Of a DNA stretch of 62,339 nucleotides, positions 40,848 through 50,716 are shown in pieces (the stretch's first letter is position 1; every line of letters begins with the position of its first letter). The position numbers and the translations under genes were made by a program. This DNA is from CAYOHG01 sp964465125 (GTDB taxonomy: Bacteria > Planctomycetota > Phycisphaerae > UBA1845 > Fen-1342). The DNA lies in the NCBI GenBank assembly GCA_964465125.1, contig CAYXIO010000021.1:1-62339 (forward strand), given 5' to 3'. Under the pieces are notes generated by a model. It made no database searches. It worked only from the letters and a program-made list of their open reading frames with translations, and was not told where the DNA came from.

Positions 40848-42323
40848 ATGAGCGTCAGTGACACGCAAGCGACGATGATCTCGTGCGAGTCGGTCGGGAA
40901 GCTGTATCACATGTACGACCGGCCGGCCGACCGCTTGCGGCAGGTCTTCCTGCGAGGCCGCCGGCAGCTCTTCCGCGAGTTCTGGGCGCTGCGCGACGTG
41001 AGCTTTGAGGTGCGCCGCGGCGAGGCGCTGGGGGTGATCGGCCGCAACGGCAGCGGCAAGAGCACGCTGCTCCAGATTCTCGCCGGTACCTTGCAGCCCA
41101 GCGAGGGCTGCGCGCGGGTGGTCGGCCGCGTGACCGCCTTGCTGGAGCTGGGCAGCGGATTCAACCCTGAGTTCACCGGCCGCGAGAACGTCTATCTGAA
41201 CGGCGCGCTGCTCGGCCTGAGGCGCCGCGTGATCGACCAGCGCTTCGACGACATCGCCTCCTTCGCCGACATCGGCGAGTTCCTCGACCAGCCCATCAAG
41301 ACCTACAGCTCGGGCATGCTCGTGCGGCTGGCGTTCGCGGTGCAGGTGCAGCTCGAGCCGGACGTGCTGATCGTCGACGAGGCGCTCGCCGTCGGCGACG
41401 CGCTGTTTCAAAAGCGATGCTTTCAGGCGATCAACGAGCTGCGCGAGCGCGGCGTCACGCTGCTGTTCGTCTCGCACGACCAGGAGGCGGTACGAACGCT
41501 CACCAACCGCGCCCTGCTGCTGCACCAGGGCCGTGTCCTCAGCGCCGGCGAGCCCGGAGACGTGCTGCGCGACTATCGCCGGCTGCTCCACGAGGAAGAG
41601 CGCCGTTATTTCGAGTTTCACCTGAAGCGCGCCGGCGAGGCGACGCCCGCCCCGTCCCGGCCGGCCGACGCAAACCACCACGCGGTCGAGCATGCCGACG
41701 CGCCGGGCCCGGCGGCTGACGCCTGCGAAGCGGGCGAACGGCGCGTGCCGTCCTCCCCGACGGGTGAAACCAACGGCTCCACCCTGCCCTCGACCGGGCC
41801 TCTCGACGCCACGGCCGATTTCGATCAGCGGCTCTCGTTCGGCGACCGCGAAGCCGAGATCGAGCGTGTCGAGGTGTTGAATGAGGCCGGCGAGCCGAGC
41901 ACCGTGTTCTACCCGCTCCAGAAGTTGCGCATTCGTGTTCACGTGTGCGTTCACCGCGGCCTGGAGCATCTCAACGTCGGGCTGCGCATTCGCAACAAGG
42001 AAGGGCTCAAGATCTACTCGTGGGGCACGCTCAACCAGGACATGGCCATCTGGGCGGGTCTCGCCGCGGGTCCAATCTTCTGGGAGCGCCGCTTCCAGCC
42101 GGACGAGCGGCTGTGCGTGGAATTCGAGACCGTCTGCGACCTGGGGCTGAATCTCTACGAGGTGCAGGCCGCGGTTTCGCAGGAGCACGATCGCTTCTAC
42201 AACGCCCAGCGCATGCTGCACTGGCGCGACGAAGCCGCGTTCTTCCAGGTGCTGATCGCGCGGCGCGAGTATTTCTTCGGCGGGGTCTGCGACATGAGGA
42301 TGAGCGCGCATGTCGTCGAATAA
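40848..42323 (+). CDS. wzt: Wzt-type ABC transporter ATPase with C-terminal carbohydrate-binding-like domain
   Basis: About 491 aa. Residues 1-250 form the ATPase: GRNGSGKST (Walker A, K71), the YSSGM signature typical of Wzt/TagH/KpsT in place of LSGGQ, VLIVDEAL (Walker B) and the switch His in LLFVSHDQEAV. A disordered Pro/Ala linker (about 265-320) leads to a beta-sandwich tail (IERVEVLNEAGEPSTVFYPL, GLRIRNKEGLKIYSWGTLNQ). In Wzt proteins that tail recognises the capped end of the glycan. The permease wzm is not in the window. It overlaps the next gene by 14 bases. Confidence 0.88.
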   Translation: MSVSDTQATMISCESVGKLYHMYDRPADRLRQVFLRGRRQLFREFWALRDVSFEVRRGEALGVIGRNGSGKSTLLQILAGTLQPSEGCARVVGRVTALLELGSGFNPEFTGRENVYLNGALLGLRRRVIDQRFDDIASFADIGEFLDQPIKTYSSGMLVRLAFAVQVQLEPDVLIVDEALAVGDALFQKRCFQAINELRERGVTLLFVSHDQEAVRTLTNRALLLHQGRVLSAGEPGDVLRDYRRLLHEEERRYFEFHLKRAGEATPAPSRPADANHHAVEHADAPGPAADACEAGERRVPSSPTGETNGSTLPSTGPLDATADFDQRLSFGDREAEIERVEVLNEAGEPSTVFYPLQKLRIRVHVCVHRGLEHLNVGLRIRNKEGLKIYSWGTLNQDMAIWAGLAAGPIFWERRFQPDERLCVEFETVCDLGLNLYEVQAAVSQEHDRFYNAQRMLHWRDEAAFFQVLIARREYFFGGVCDMRMSAHVVE

Positions 42324-44496
42324 GCCGCTGCGTGACTGGAACGACGCCTGGTCGCAGCGGCCGCCGGCCGCCTCCTTGACCTTTCGCGATCCCGACTCGC
42401 TCGCCGACGCCGTCCTGACTGTCTGCGGCGCCGGCTCCATCCTGGACGTCGGCTGCGGCGACGGCCGGCTCGTGCAGGCCTTGCTTCGCCGAGGCGCGGA
42501 CGCGCGCGGCGTGGACCTGTCGGCTGCCGCGGTCGAGCTTGCCAACCGGCGCGCCCCCGGGCGATTTCAGCCGGCGGATGCGACGGCGTTGCCCGGGGCG
42601 GACGGGAGCGTCGGAAGCGCGCTGTTCGTCGGCGTGCTCGATCATCTGCGCGAGGAACAGGTCGAAGCCGCACTCCGCGAAGCGGCGCGCATCGCGCGAA
42701 CGGCGGTCATCCTGGTCGTCCGCTCCGCCACACCGCCCGATGATCCTGAGCTTCTGGCGCGCGGCCGGCGATGGTGGTTGGAGCGCGCGTTTCAGACCGG
42801 ACTGCGCCGCCACGCGCGTGCCGCATCGGCCGATCAATACCGGGACGAGCTGCTCTCGCCGGACGAGCATGTGCTCGCGTTTGAGTGCGCCGATTCGACG
42901 GGGCCCGACGCAGCCGATTTTCTGCGCAGCACCGACGTTGGCGCTTTTGAGACCGCCTCGCGCTATCGGCTCGCCAGCCGTTTCCTGCGCCAAGGCGATC
43001 ACGCTGCGACGGTAGGCCCTGGCGCAAGCGCACTTGCGGGCGCGAGAGTGATCGCAGCGAATGCGCCCGTCGATCGCGTGATCGCATTATGCACAAACTC
43101 CGCGGACGCGATCGAAAGCTCGGCTCGGGGAGTGGTTTCGGTCCGATTCGATCCTTCGCCCGGGCTCGACAGCGTTTCGGATGAGAGCCTCGACGCGCTG
43201 CTGATCCTGTCGAATGACGCCGAGAAGCAGGCCGGCAACTGCTACGGGACGGCGCGGCGGGTGCTCCGGCCGGCCGGTCGACTGATCGTCTTCCAGCCCG
43301 ATGAGAGTTCGCTGCCAGCTTCGCCCGCGGACTTCCTGCTCGAGCACACGCTGGTGTGCGAACACCGGCCGGATGGCGACACCGCCTTGGTCGAGCCCGA
43401 CTGGCGGCGGATCGAAGACACAGCGACCCCGCGCAGCGCAGCGCTGCGGGTGCTGATGAAGTCGCCGATCGGCGCCTCGCGCGACGGGTACGTCGAGAAC
43501 AACTTCCCGACGTTTGCGGAGCCAGGCGCCAACATCACCGCGTTCGCGCGCGACTACGACAATCCGTGGCTGGTGCGCGCCATGGTCTCGATCGGCTTGC
43601 GCTCGACCAATCCGGCGGTGCTTGACAAACTCGCCGTCGAGGTCCGGCGAGGCGGGCGAGCGGGATCGGCCGACCTCGGGGCGGCGTTGTGCGTGCGCGC
43701 CTATCGCATGCTGGAGAGCGGCGCCTGCTCGCATGCGGACATCCGCGCGATGATCGAGCAGATCGACGCGTTTGACCGTCACTGCGACTCCACGCCCCAC
43801 GCACAGCGCTGGCGCATTTCCAACCTCTACGTCGCCGGCCGGTTGCACATGGAGTCCGGCGCGCTGGCCGCCGCCCGGACGTCCTTCCTGCGCTGCGCCG
43901 AGCTCGACCCACTGGTGTTCAGCCCCCTGCTGGCGACCAAGACGATCGACGCGTTGTTCCGCGCCGGGCTGTTGCATTGGAACGACGGCGATGCCGAGGC
44001 GGCTCGGCAGTGCTGGCGCCGCGGCCTGGCCGAGTCGCGGCGTGTGCTCCAGGCGGATTGGAGCGATGTCTGCGGAAGTCTCGACGAGCCCGTCACCTTC
44101 GGCCTGCCCGAGGTCGCGCAAGTCGCGCATGGCGCGGCGCGCTGCGCCGACGCGCTCTGGGCGTCGCAGCGCGCGGCGCATGCTCCCGGGCTGATGTGGT
44201 CCCTGCTGGAATCACGCGCCGCGGCGCGCGGGCCGGGCGGCGATGCGCAGCACTGGCGTCGCCTCGCGGAGCGCCGCGAGACCAGCATTCGCGAGCAGTC
44301 TGTCTATAATGCCGACCTGCGCGCCGGCCGGGACTGGTGGGAGAACCAGGCCCGGCACGCTCGCCACGGCATCGAGCTGCGCGATCGCATGCTGGCCGAG
44401 CTGCACGCCTGGACCGCCGAGCTTCAGACTCGGCTCGACAAGGCTTACCGGCGCGCGGAGCCGCACAGCGCGCCGGGCGTCTGTGATCCGGACTAG
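42310..44496 (+). CDS. SAM methyltransferase with long helical C-terminal region
   Basis: 728 aa. Residues about 40-150 are a class I methyltransferase (ILDVGCGDGRLVQALLRR motif I, AVELANRRAPGRFQPADA). The middle has a second Rossmann-like stretch, and residues about 420-720 are helical, TPR-like, ending in a predicted coiled coil (RDRMLAELHAWTAELQTRLD). It overlaps wzt. In known ABC-exported O-antigens a methyltransferase caps the chain end recognised by Wzt, so this is a candidate capping enzyme; that is inference from position. Confidence 0.7.
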   Translation: MSSNKPLRDWNDAWSQRPPAASLTFRDPDSLADAVLTVCGAGSILDVGCGDGRLVQALLRRGADARGVDLSAAAVELANRRAPGRFQPADATALPGADGSVGSALFVGVLDHLREEQVEAALREAARIARTAVILVVRSATPPDDPELLARGRRWWLERAFQTGLRRHARAASADQYRDELLSPDEHVLAFECADSTGPDAADFLRSTDVGAFETASRYRLASRFLRQGDHAATVGPGASALAGARVIAANAPVDRVIALCTNSADAIESSARGVVSVRFDPSPGLDSVSDESLDALLILSNDAEKQAGNCYGTARRVLRPAGRLIVFQPDESSLPASPADFLLEHTLVCEHRPDGDTALVEPDWRRIEDTATPRSAALRVLMKSPIGASRDGYVENNFPTFAEPGANITAFARDYDNPWLVRAMVSIGLRSTNPAVLDKLAVEVRRGGRAGSADLGAALCVRAYRMLESGACSHADIRAMIEQIDAFDRHCDSTPHAQRWRISNLYVAGRLHMESGALAAARTSFLRCAELDPLVFSPLLATKTIDALFRAGLLHWNDGDAEAARQCWRRGLAESRRVLQADWSDVCGSLDEPVTFGLPEVAQVAHGAARCADALWASQRAAHAPGLMWSLLESRAAARGPGGDAQHWRRLAERRETSIREQSVYNADLRAGRDWWENQARHARHGIELRDRMLAELHAWTAELQTRLDKAYRRAEPHSAPGVCDPD

Positions 44497-44563
44497 CGCG
44501 GCCAGGCGGCGCCGGTCGCGAACGGGCCGGCGGAAGCTCCGGCTGAGCGCGGGAGTAGTTGGG

Positions 44564-46948
44564 ATGATCGATCCTCGAAATCCGAACTACTCGCTCACCC
44601 CCGCGCGAGCCGACCGTCCACGATTCGACTACGCCCCCGACCCCGGCGATGCCGCACCGCTGGTGTCGATCATCACGCCGTACTTCAATACCGGGGCCGT
44701 CTTCGCCGAAACGGTGTCGTGCGTGCTGGCGCAGTCGCTGCAACGCTGGGAATGGCTGATCATCGACAACGGCACGACCGACGCCGACGCGCGCGCCGTG
44801 CTTCAGACTCAGCACGCGCTGGATGCGCGCGTTCGGCGGATCGAGCTGGATGAAAACCGCGGACCGGGGGCCGCCCGCAATCACGGCGCTCATTTGGCGC
44901 GCGGCCGACACCTCTTCTTTCTCGACGCCGACGACTTGATCGAGCCGACCACTCTTGAGAAGTGCGTCTGGTTCCTCGAAACGCGCCCGGAGCTGGCCTG
45001 CGCCAAGGGCTACACCGTCGGCTTCGGCAGCGAGGAATACCTCTGGCGCAAGGGCTTTCATGAGCCGGAGGGCTTTCTCCGCGAGAACTGCGCCACGATT
45101 ACGGCGATGCTGCGGCGCGAAGTGTTTCTTCAAGTCGGCGGCTTCGACGAGTCCATCCAGCTCGGCATGGAAGACTGGGATCTCTGGCTCAAGCTCGCGT
45201 CCCGCGGCTACTGGGGCGGGACAATTCCCGAGTTCCTCGACTGGTATCGCCGGCGGCCCGCCGAGCAGCGGCCCTGGACCGACATCGACCGCGGCGAGCG
45301 CCAACAGCGTTTCCGCGACGCGCTGGCACAGCGCTATCCGGCGGTGTTCGGGCGCGGCATTTCCGTGCCCGAGCTCCGCCCCGTTGCCCCCTATGAGCCC
45401 TGCCTGCTGCCTGCGGACCTGACCAATCCGCTGCGCCGCCGGCCGAAGCGCATCCTGATGATCCTGCCCTGGCTGACCATGGGCGGCGCCGACAAGTTCA
45501 ATCGTGACCTCCTCGATCAACTTCTGGCTCGCGGTTGGGAAGTCAGCATCGCCACGACGCTCCCCGGCGAGCAACCCTGGCTCGCGGATTTCACCCGCCG
45601 CACGCCCGACGTGTTCGTCCTGCCGCACTTCCTTCGAATCCACGAGTTCGGCTCGTTCCTGTGCTACCTGATCCAGTCGCGCCGGCCGGAGATCGTGCTG
45701 TTCTCCAACAGCGAGCTGGGCTACCTGCTGCTGCCGCTGCTGCGGGCGCGCTGCCCCGAGCCCGCCTACATCGACTACTGCCACATGGAAGAGGATTACT
45801 GGAAGAACGGCGGCTACCCGCGCTACGCCGCCGGGCGTCAGGCGGAGCTGGACCTCAACATCGTCTCCTCCAAGCACCTCAAGGACTGGATGGTCGCGCA
45901 CGGCGCCGACTCGCGGCGCATCGAAGTGTGTTACACGAACCGCGACACGCAGGCGTGGCGCCGCGACTCCGACGCGCGGCGGAGGCTGCGCGCGCAGCAT
46001 GAAGCGGGCGCGGATGTCCCTCTGATTCTCTACGCCGGCCGACTCTGCCGACAGAAAAAGCCCAACGTCTTCGCCGAGACGATGCGCGGACTGGCCGAGC
46101 AAGGCCTGGAGTTCCGAGCACTGGTGGCAGGTTACGGCGAAGATGAAGCCTGGCTCAAGGCGTTCCTGGTGCAGCACGAGCTGCAAGACCGCGTTCGCAT
46201 GCTCGGCGCCGTTCCTAGCGACGACATGCCCTCGCTCATGTCGGCAGCGGACATCTTCTTTCTGCCGTCGCTCTGGGAAGGCATCGCGCTGACCCTGTTC
46301 GAAGCGATGGCGATGGAACTCGCGATCGTCGGAACCGACGTCGGCGGCCAGCGCGAACTGGTTACGCCGGAATGCGGGCTACTCATCACGCCCGGACCCG
46401 ATGAGCTCGAAGCCGCCGAGTACACGCGCGTGCTGGCCGAGCTGCTGCGCGATCCGCCGCGCGTGCGAGCGATGGGAGCGGCCGGCCGGAAGCGCATCAC
46501 GGAGCATTTTCCGCTCCAGCAGATGGGCGACCGCGTGGTCGCGCTGCTGGCGCTGGCGCAGGAATGGAAGCAGCGCGCCCCGCGCCTGACGCTGCCCGCC
46601 GCCGCCGCGCTGGAATACGCACGCATGGGCACGGCCTACGCCCAGGCAACCCTCGATCTCGATGACTACTGGCAGCGCGCCCGGCAGGCGTGGGCCGAGA
46701 TCGAAGCGCAGTGGCATCCGCGGCTGGAGTCGTTGACGCAGGAGCGTGACGCCCACCAGGCCGAAGCCGCGCGCCTGAGCGCCGCCTGGGAGCAGCACAC
46801 CAGCCACATCCGCGAGCTCGAACGCGTCAATCGCGAGCTGTGGGACCAGCTCCAGGAGGTCACGCGCGAGCGCGACCGGATGCGGCGCACGCTGTACTGG
46901 CGGCTGCGACGACTGGCTTCGAAGGTGCTTCCTGGGAGCGGAAAGTGA
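44564..46948 (+). CDS. Two-domain glycosyltransferase: GT2 fused to GT4, with a coiled-coil tail
   Basis: 794 aa. Residues about 30-250 are GT2 (VSIITPYFNTGAVFAET, ENRGPGAARNHGAHLA, FLDADDLIEPTT, GMEDWDLWLKLA). Residues about 300-680 are a GT-B fold GT4 enzyme (ILMILPWLTMGGADKFN, ILYAGRLCRQKKPNVF, FFLPSLWEGIALTLFEAMAM). The tail from 710 is a coiled coil (EAARLSAAWEQHTSHIREL). It could add two different sugars in turn. GGGAG lies eight bases before ATG 44564. Confidence 0.88.
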   Translation: MIDPRNPNYSLTPARADRPRFDYAPDPGDAAPLVSIITPYFNTGAVFAETVSCVLAQSLQRWEWLIIDNGTTDADARAVLQTQHALDARVRRIELDENRGPGAARNHGAHLARGRHLFFLDADDLIEPTTLEKCVWFLETRPELACAKGYTVGFGSEEYLWRKGFHEPEGFLRENCATITAMLRREVFLQVGGFDESIQLGMEDWDLWLKLASRGYWGGTIPEFLDWYRRRPAEQRPWTDIDRGERQQRFRDALAQRYPAVFGRGISVPELRPVAPYEPCLLPADLTNPLRRRPKRILMILPWLTMGGADKFNRDLLDQLLARGWEVSIATTLPGEQPWLADFTRRTPDVFVLPHFLRIHEFGSFLCYLIQSRRPEIVLFSNSELGYLLLPLLRARCPEPAYIDYCHMEEDYWKNGGYPRYAAGRQAELDLNIVSSKHLKDWMVAHGADSRRIEVCYTNRDTQAWRRDSDARRRLRAQHEAGADVPLILYAGRLCRQKKPNVFAETMRGLAEQGLEFRALVAGYGEDEAWLKAFLVQHELQDRVRMLGAVPSDDMPSLMSAADIFFLPSLWEGIALTLFEAMAMELAIVGTDVGGQRELVTPECGLLITPGPDELEAAEYTRVLAELLRDPPRVRAMGAAGRKRITEHFPLQQMGDRVVALLALAQEWKQRAPRLTLPAAAALEYARMGTAYAQATLDLDDYWQRARQAWAEIEAQWHPRLESLTQERDAHQAEAARLSAAWEQHTSHIRELERVNRELWDQLQEVTRERDRMRRTLYWRLRRLASKVLPGSGK

Positions 46949-46971
46949 ACACGCTGTCCGGCGGGCGGTGG

Positions 46972-47050
46972 CACCGGGTTTCAACCGCTGGTCGCCGGCG
47001 GCACCGGTTTTTAACCGGTGGTTTGATGTGACATCCGTCTTCAACCCGAG
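46972..47050 (+). repeat. Array of three REP-like palindromes, 30-bp period
   Basis: CACCGGGTTTCAACCGCTG (46972-46990), CACCGGTTTTTAACCGGTG (47002-47020) and a degraded copy CATCCGTCTTCAACCCGAG (47032-47050), spaced exactly 30 bp. The middle copy differs by one base from the palindrome at 25032-25050 within purH. The array fills the 123-bp gap between two genes, where REP arrays usually lie. Confidence 0.85.
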
Positions 47051-47071
47051 GTTCGTCTCAACGGAGTCGCG

Positions 47072-48322
47072 ATGACCGCGATTGCCAGGAAGTCGCTGCT
47101 GATCGTGCTCAAGCTGGCCGTGCTGAGCGGGGTGATCTACTACGCCTCGCGCATGGTCAAGCTCGACGACGAGCTGCTCGTTGCAACCGCGAAGAACGCG
47201 CCGCCCGTGCGGCTGGTCGACGCCGCCGGCGCCGCGCACGAGTTCAAGTCGGGCGCCCGGCTGGCGATCGTCGAGGAGCCCCCCACCAGCGCCGCAATCA
47301 CCGTCGCGACCCCTGACGGCACCCGGCTGTCCGTCGCCACCGAGCAGATCAGCGGCTCAGAGCCGACTTTTCAGCGCGTCCCCGGCGTACGCTCGCTGTT
47401 TCGAACGCTCCACTGGCCGCTGGTCGGCATCGCCCTGCTGCTACTGGGCGTGCCCAACATCCTGATCGGCGTGCGCTGGCTGATCCTGCTGCGCGCCTGT
47501 GAAGTGCACATCCCCATCTGGAACACGCTCAGGCTGCACTTCCTCGGCCTGTTCTTCAACACCTTCATGCCCGGCGGCGCGGGCGGCGACGTCATCAAGG
47601 CTTTCGCGATCACCTCGCACACGCATCGGGCCGCCGAAGCCGTCTCGACCATCGTCGTGGACCGTGTCGTGGGCTTCGTCGTGCTGATTCTCTACCCCGC
47701 CCTGACGCTGGCGCTGGTCTCCGGCAAGGCGGCGTCGCTCGCGCCGACCCTCCTGCTGATCATCGCGGCCCTCGCGGCCGTCTCGCTGCTGTACTTCTCC
47801 GAGCCCGTGCGCCGCGCGCTGCGCTGGAACGCCCTGCGGGCGCGGCTGCCCGGTCACACGATCATCACCCGCGTCGACGAGGCGATCTACGGCCTGCGCC
47901 GCCGCAAACGCTACCTCGTCGCCGCGCTGGCGCTGTCGTTCGGGTTTCAGCTTGTCGCAATGCTGGCGATGCAGCTCGCCGCGCGGGCCATCGGCATGAG
48001 CGAGGCGAAGTACTACCACTTCCTGATTTACGGCCCGATCGGATTGATGTTCAACGCGCTGCCGATCAGCTTCGGCGGGGTCGGCCTGATGGAAGGCGCG
48101 TTTCTGACGCTCTTCAGCGAGGCCGGCGTAGCGACCCCGGCGCAGGGTTGCATGCTCGCCGTGGTTTACCGCCTGCTCACCATCATCTGGACGCTGCCCG
48201 GAGGGCTGTTCGCGCTGACCGGAACCGGCCGCGTTCACACGCCCCATGAAATCGCCACGCTCGCGGATGTCGTGGCCTCCGAAGAGGAGTCAATCGGCGA
48301 TCGGGAGGCGGCGTCGGCGTAG
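47072..48322 (+). CDS. UPF0104/lysylphosphatidylglycerol synthase-like membrane protein
   Basis: 416 aa. An N-terminal helix (SLLIVLKLAVLSGVIYYASR), a soluble insert of about 80 residues (residues 30-105), then about seven hydrophobic helices with the family motif LFFNTFMPGGAGGDVIKAF and GFVVLILYPALTLALV. Such proteins are flippase- or transferase-like partners in envelope synthesis. The early soluble insert is not usual for the family. It converges with and overlaps the next gene by 33 bases. Confidence 0.8.
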   Translation: MTAIARKSLLIVLKLAVLSGVIYYASRMVKLDDELLVATAKNAPPVRLVDAAGAAHEFKSGARLAIVEEPPTSAAITVATPDGTRLSVATEQISGSEPTFQRVPGVRSLFRTLHWPLVGIALLLLGVPNILIGVRWLILLRACEVHIPIWNTLRLHFLGLFFNTFMPGGAGGDVIKAFAITSHTHRAAEAVSTIVVDRVVGFVVLILYPALTLALVSGKAASLAPTLLLIIAALAAVSLLYFSEPVRRALRWNALRARLPGHTIITRVDEAIYGLRRRKRYLVAALALSFGFQLVAMLAMQLAARAIGMSEAKYYHFLIYGPIGLMFNALPISFGGVGLMEGAFLTLFSEAGVATPAQGCMLAVVYRLLTIIWTLPGGLFALTGTGRVHTPHEIATLADVVASEEESIGDREAASA

Positions 48323-49309
48323 CAGCGCGTCACCCAGCGGCGCGGCGAGCCCAAGCAGGACCTCCACGACGGTGCAGACCACGCGCGCGAGAATTGCCAG
48401 CAGCGTCGCCGTTTCGAGCGAGATCGCCGGCGCCAGCGCACTGATGAGCATACCCTCGCGCACGCCGAGGCCGGCCGGCGCGAACAGCGCCAGGAAGCCG
48501 ACCACGCCCGCCAGCGCATACGCAAGCGTGACGACCCAGTACCCAGCCTGCTGCTGCGGAGATTGCAGCGCGCACGCCAGCCAGTACACCGCGCCACCCA
48601 GCAGCAGCCAGTTCATGGCATACAGTGCCACGCACAGGACCGTCTCGACCAGGCTGAACGGCTCGCGCGCGACTCCGCCCGGGTCGGTGTCCGACTGCCT
48701 TTGCTCGTCGGCGGCGGCGCGGAAGCTCAGCCCGCGCGTCAGGCGTCGCTCGCCCCAGGCCAGCAGCGCCGGGTGCGCTCCGAGCAGGCTGACTCCCAGG
48801 GCGATGCCCGCGCCGATGCGGATCGCGCCTGCCAGCCCCGGCAGCGGCACGAACAGCACCCCCACCAGCGCCAGCGTCAGGCCGGCGGCCGTCGTCGCGA
48901 AGAACTCGAGAAAGCAGCAGCGCAGAAACGCCGGGGTCGACAGGCTCGGCCGCCGGGCGCGGTACTCGACATAGCGTATGCCCCATAGCAGCGCCTTGCC
49001 TGGCACATACTTGCCCAGGGTCGAGTAGAACCAGATCGCCAGCGCGGAACGCAGCGGCAGTGCCACGTCGTGCCGCCGCGTCAGCCAATGCCAGAGCAGC
49101 GCATTGCCGAGCAGGTACAGGGCAAACAGCACGGCGCCGATCGACAGCGGCGCCCCGCGCGGCTGAAGGTCGTGCCAATCGAGATTCCGAAACGCCGACC
49201 GCACGCTCCAGCCGACGAACGCCAGCACCAGCACGGTCAGCACGAGCCGCCCGATGCGCCAGGTGCGGACCGCTCCAGCAGCGCGGAGGTTGTTGCGCGC
49301 GTCATTCAT
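48290..49309 (-). CDS. Second UPF0104/lysylphosphatidylglycerol synthase-like membrane protein
   Basis: 339 aa, about eight hydrophobic helices (VLTVLVLAFVGWSVRSAF, LGKYVPGKALLWGIRYVEY, VVTLAYALAGVVGFLALFAPAGLGVREGMLI). The last motif is the family's conserved GxGVREG loop. It is a distant relative of the gene facing it, and the two C-termini overlap by 33 bases on opposite strands. Heads a minus-strand run reading towards 48.3 kb. Confidence 0.8.
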   Translation of the reverse strand: MNDARNNLRAAGAVRTWRIGRLVLTVLVLAFVGWSVRSAFRNLDWHDLQPRGAPLSIGAVLFALYLLGNALLWHWLTRRHDVALPLRSALAIWFYSTLGKYVPGKALLWGIRYVEYRARRPSLSTPAFLRCCFLEFFATTAAGLTLALVGVLFVPLPGLAGAIRIGAGIALGVSLLGAHPALLAWGERRLTRGLSFRAAADEQRQSDTDPGGVAREPFSLVETVLCVALYAMNWLLLGGAVYWLACALQSPQQQAGYWVVTLAYALAGVVGFLALFAPAGLGVREGMLISALAPAISLETATLLAILARVVCTVVEVLLGLAAPLGDALLRRRRLPIAD

Positions 49310-49333
49310 GCGGCATCGACCCGGCGCAGCGGC

Positions 49334-50677
49334 TCATTCAAAATCCGCCAGACGCCCGCTCGCAACCTCCTTGCGCAGGCCGAGCCAGCTCTTGAGCTTG
49401 AGCACGCGCACGCCGAACCAGCGAACATAGCGCCACAGAAACGGCCCGATCTCGACAGTGGCCTTTCTCCACCACAAGGCGCGGTAGCGGCTCGCTTCCT
49501 GCAACCGCCGCTTGAGCTGAAGAGTGCGATGAAAGCGCGCCGCTTCCCGCGCGGTCGCGATCCGGGCATGCGGTCGGTTCGGCCCGCTCATTACCGGTGC
49601 ATGAAGTCCTGCCGAGCGCAGGTAGTCAGCGTAGGCGTACGCGAAGTCGCCGAAGGTGATCCGCCGACTCTGGGATTCGGTGATCTCCTCGGCGGAGACC
49701 TGCGCGAGCTTGAGCCGGCCCGCGTCGCGCAGGCGCACCAGGCGTTCGCGCGCGGCGGCCGTACGACAGATTACGAGGCTGATGCCCGCCCGCGTGTGCA
49801 CGGTGCTCGGCAGCCACGCGTCGCCGACCACGGTTTCCGCCAGGAAATTGCAGTGATTCACGCACAGATGACAGCGCGCCACGTTGAACGAGCGATCGAA
49901 CGCGACCTGGTAGTCGAAGTCCACGCGGCGGTGCACGCGCCTCTCGCCCGCGGGCGTCTGGATGCGCAACATGCCGACCGGACCGCCCCCGCGATACGCG
50001 AGCTCCTGAATCCGATCAAAATCGATCCGCTTGTAATCGCAAAGCGCTCGCAGCGCGTGGTGAGAGTAGTTCCAGCCGCAGATCAGCCCGACCGTGGTGA
50101 CCAGCCGCTCGCGCAGCTCCGGTTCGAGCGAGAACAGGTAGCTGTAGATTCCCTCGAGTTGACACGGGATCGCGACCAGCGCGAGCCGCCCGGTCGACTC
50201 GCGCAGCAGCCGCAGTGCCCCGTCCAGCGGCAGGTTGTGATAGATCGAGCCGGGCAGCGAATCCACCTGCTCCGGGCGCGTAAGCAGGCGCGGCTCGAAT
50301 CGCAGCCCGCCGACCCCCGACAGCGCGATCGCGCCGTCAACCTCGCCGCGCTCCAGCAGGTCGCGGATGAGCTCCTTGATGACGCCGCCGGAGCTGGCCT
50401 TCAGATTGCGCTCGCGATCGCAACTCTGGGCGAGCCAGACGGAATCGACCGCGCCGTGCGGGCCGATCGTCTGGCCCGGGAACAGCCGCGCCTGCAATCC
50501 GGCAAAATCGACGCGCAGCGCGGGGCAAACCGAGGCGGCGCGCTCGCCCGCCGCGTGCGTGGGCTGGTACATCTGCCGCTTCGCGTCCAACTCCAGCTTC
50601 AGCGACGGATCGGCCGCCACGCACGCGCCGCAGGCGATGCACATCCCGCTTTGCAACACTGGCGCCAGATCAGCCAT
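49334..50677 (-). CDS. F420 hydrogenase/dehydrogenase beta-subunit-like protein
   Basis: 447 aa. CIACGACVAADP near the N-terminus and CHLCVNHCNF later are remnants or actual iron-sulfur ligands. KASSGGVIKELIRDLL, AIPCQLEGIYS and ETVVGDAWLP are the F420-beta N- and C-terminal domain motifs. In many glycan loci this protein stands next to a pyruvyltransferase, as here. F420 use is not implied; FAD-linked redox chemistry on a sugar is possible. Confidence 0.82.
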   Translation of the reverse strand: MADLAPVLQSGMCIACGACVAADPSLKLELDAKRQMYQPTHAAGERAASVCPALRVDFAGLQARLFPGQTIGPHGAVDSVWLAQSCDRERNLKASSGGVIKELIRDLLERGEVDGAIALSGVGGLRFEPRLLTRPEQVDSLPGSIYHNLPLDGALRLLRESTGRLALVAIPCQLEGIYSYLFSLEPELRERLVTTVGLICGWNYSHHALRALCDYKRIDFDRIQELAYRGGGPVGMLRIQTPAGERRVHRRVDFDYQVAFDRSFNVARCHLCVNHCNFLAETVVGDAWLPSTVHTRAGISLVICRTAAARERLVRLRDAGRLKLAQVSAEEITESQSRRITFGDFAYAYADYLRSAGLHAPVMSGPNRPHARIATAREAARFHRTLQLKRRLQEASRYRALWWRKATVEIGPFLWRYVRWFGVRVLKLKSWLGLRKEVASGRLADFE

Positions 50678-50716
50678 TCAGACCGTTCTCCATCCGCCCG
50701 AACAAGCGCCGGCGCG

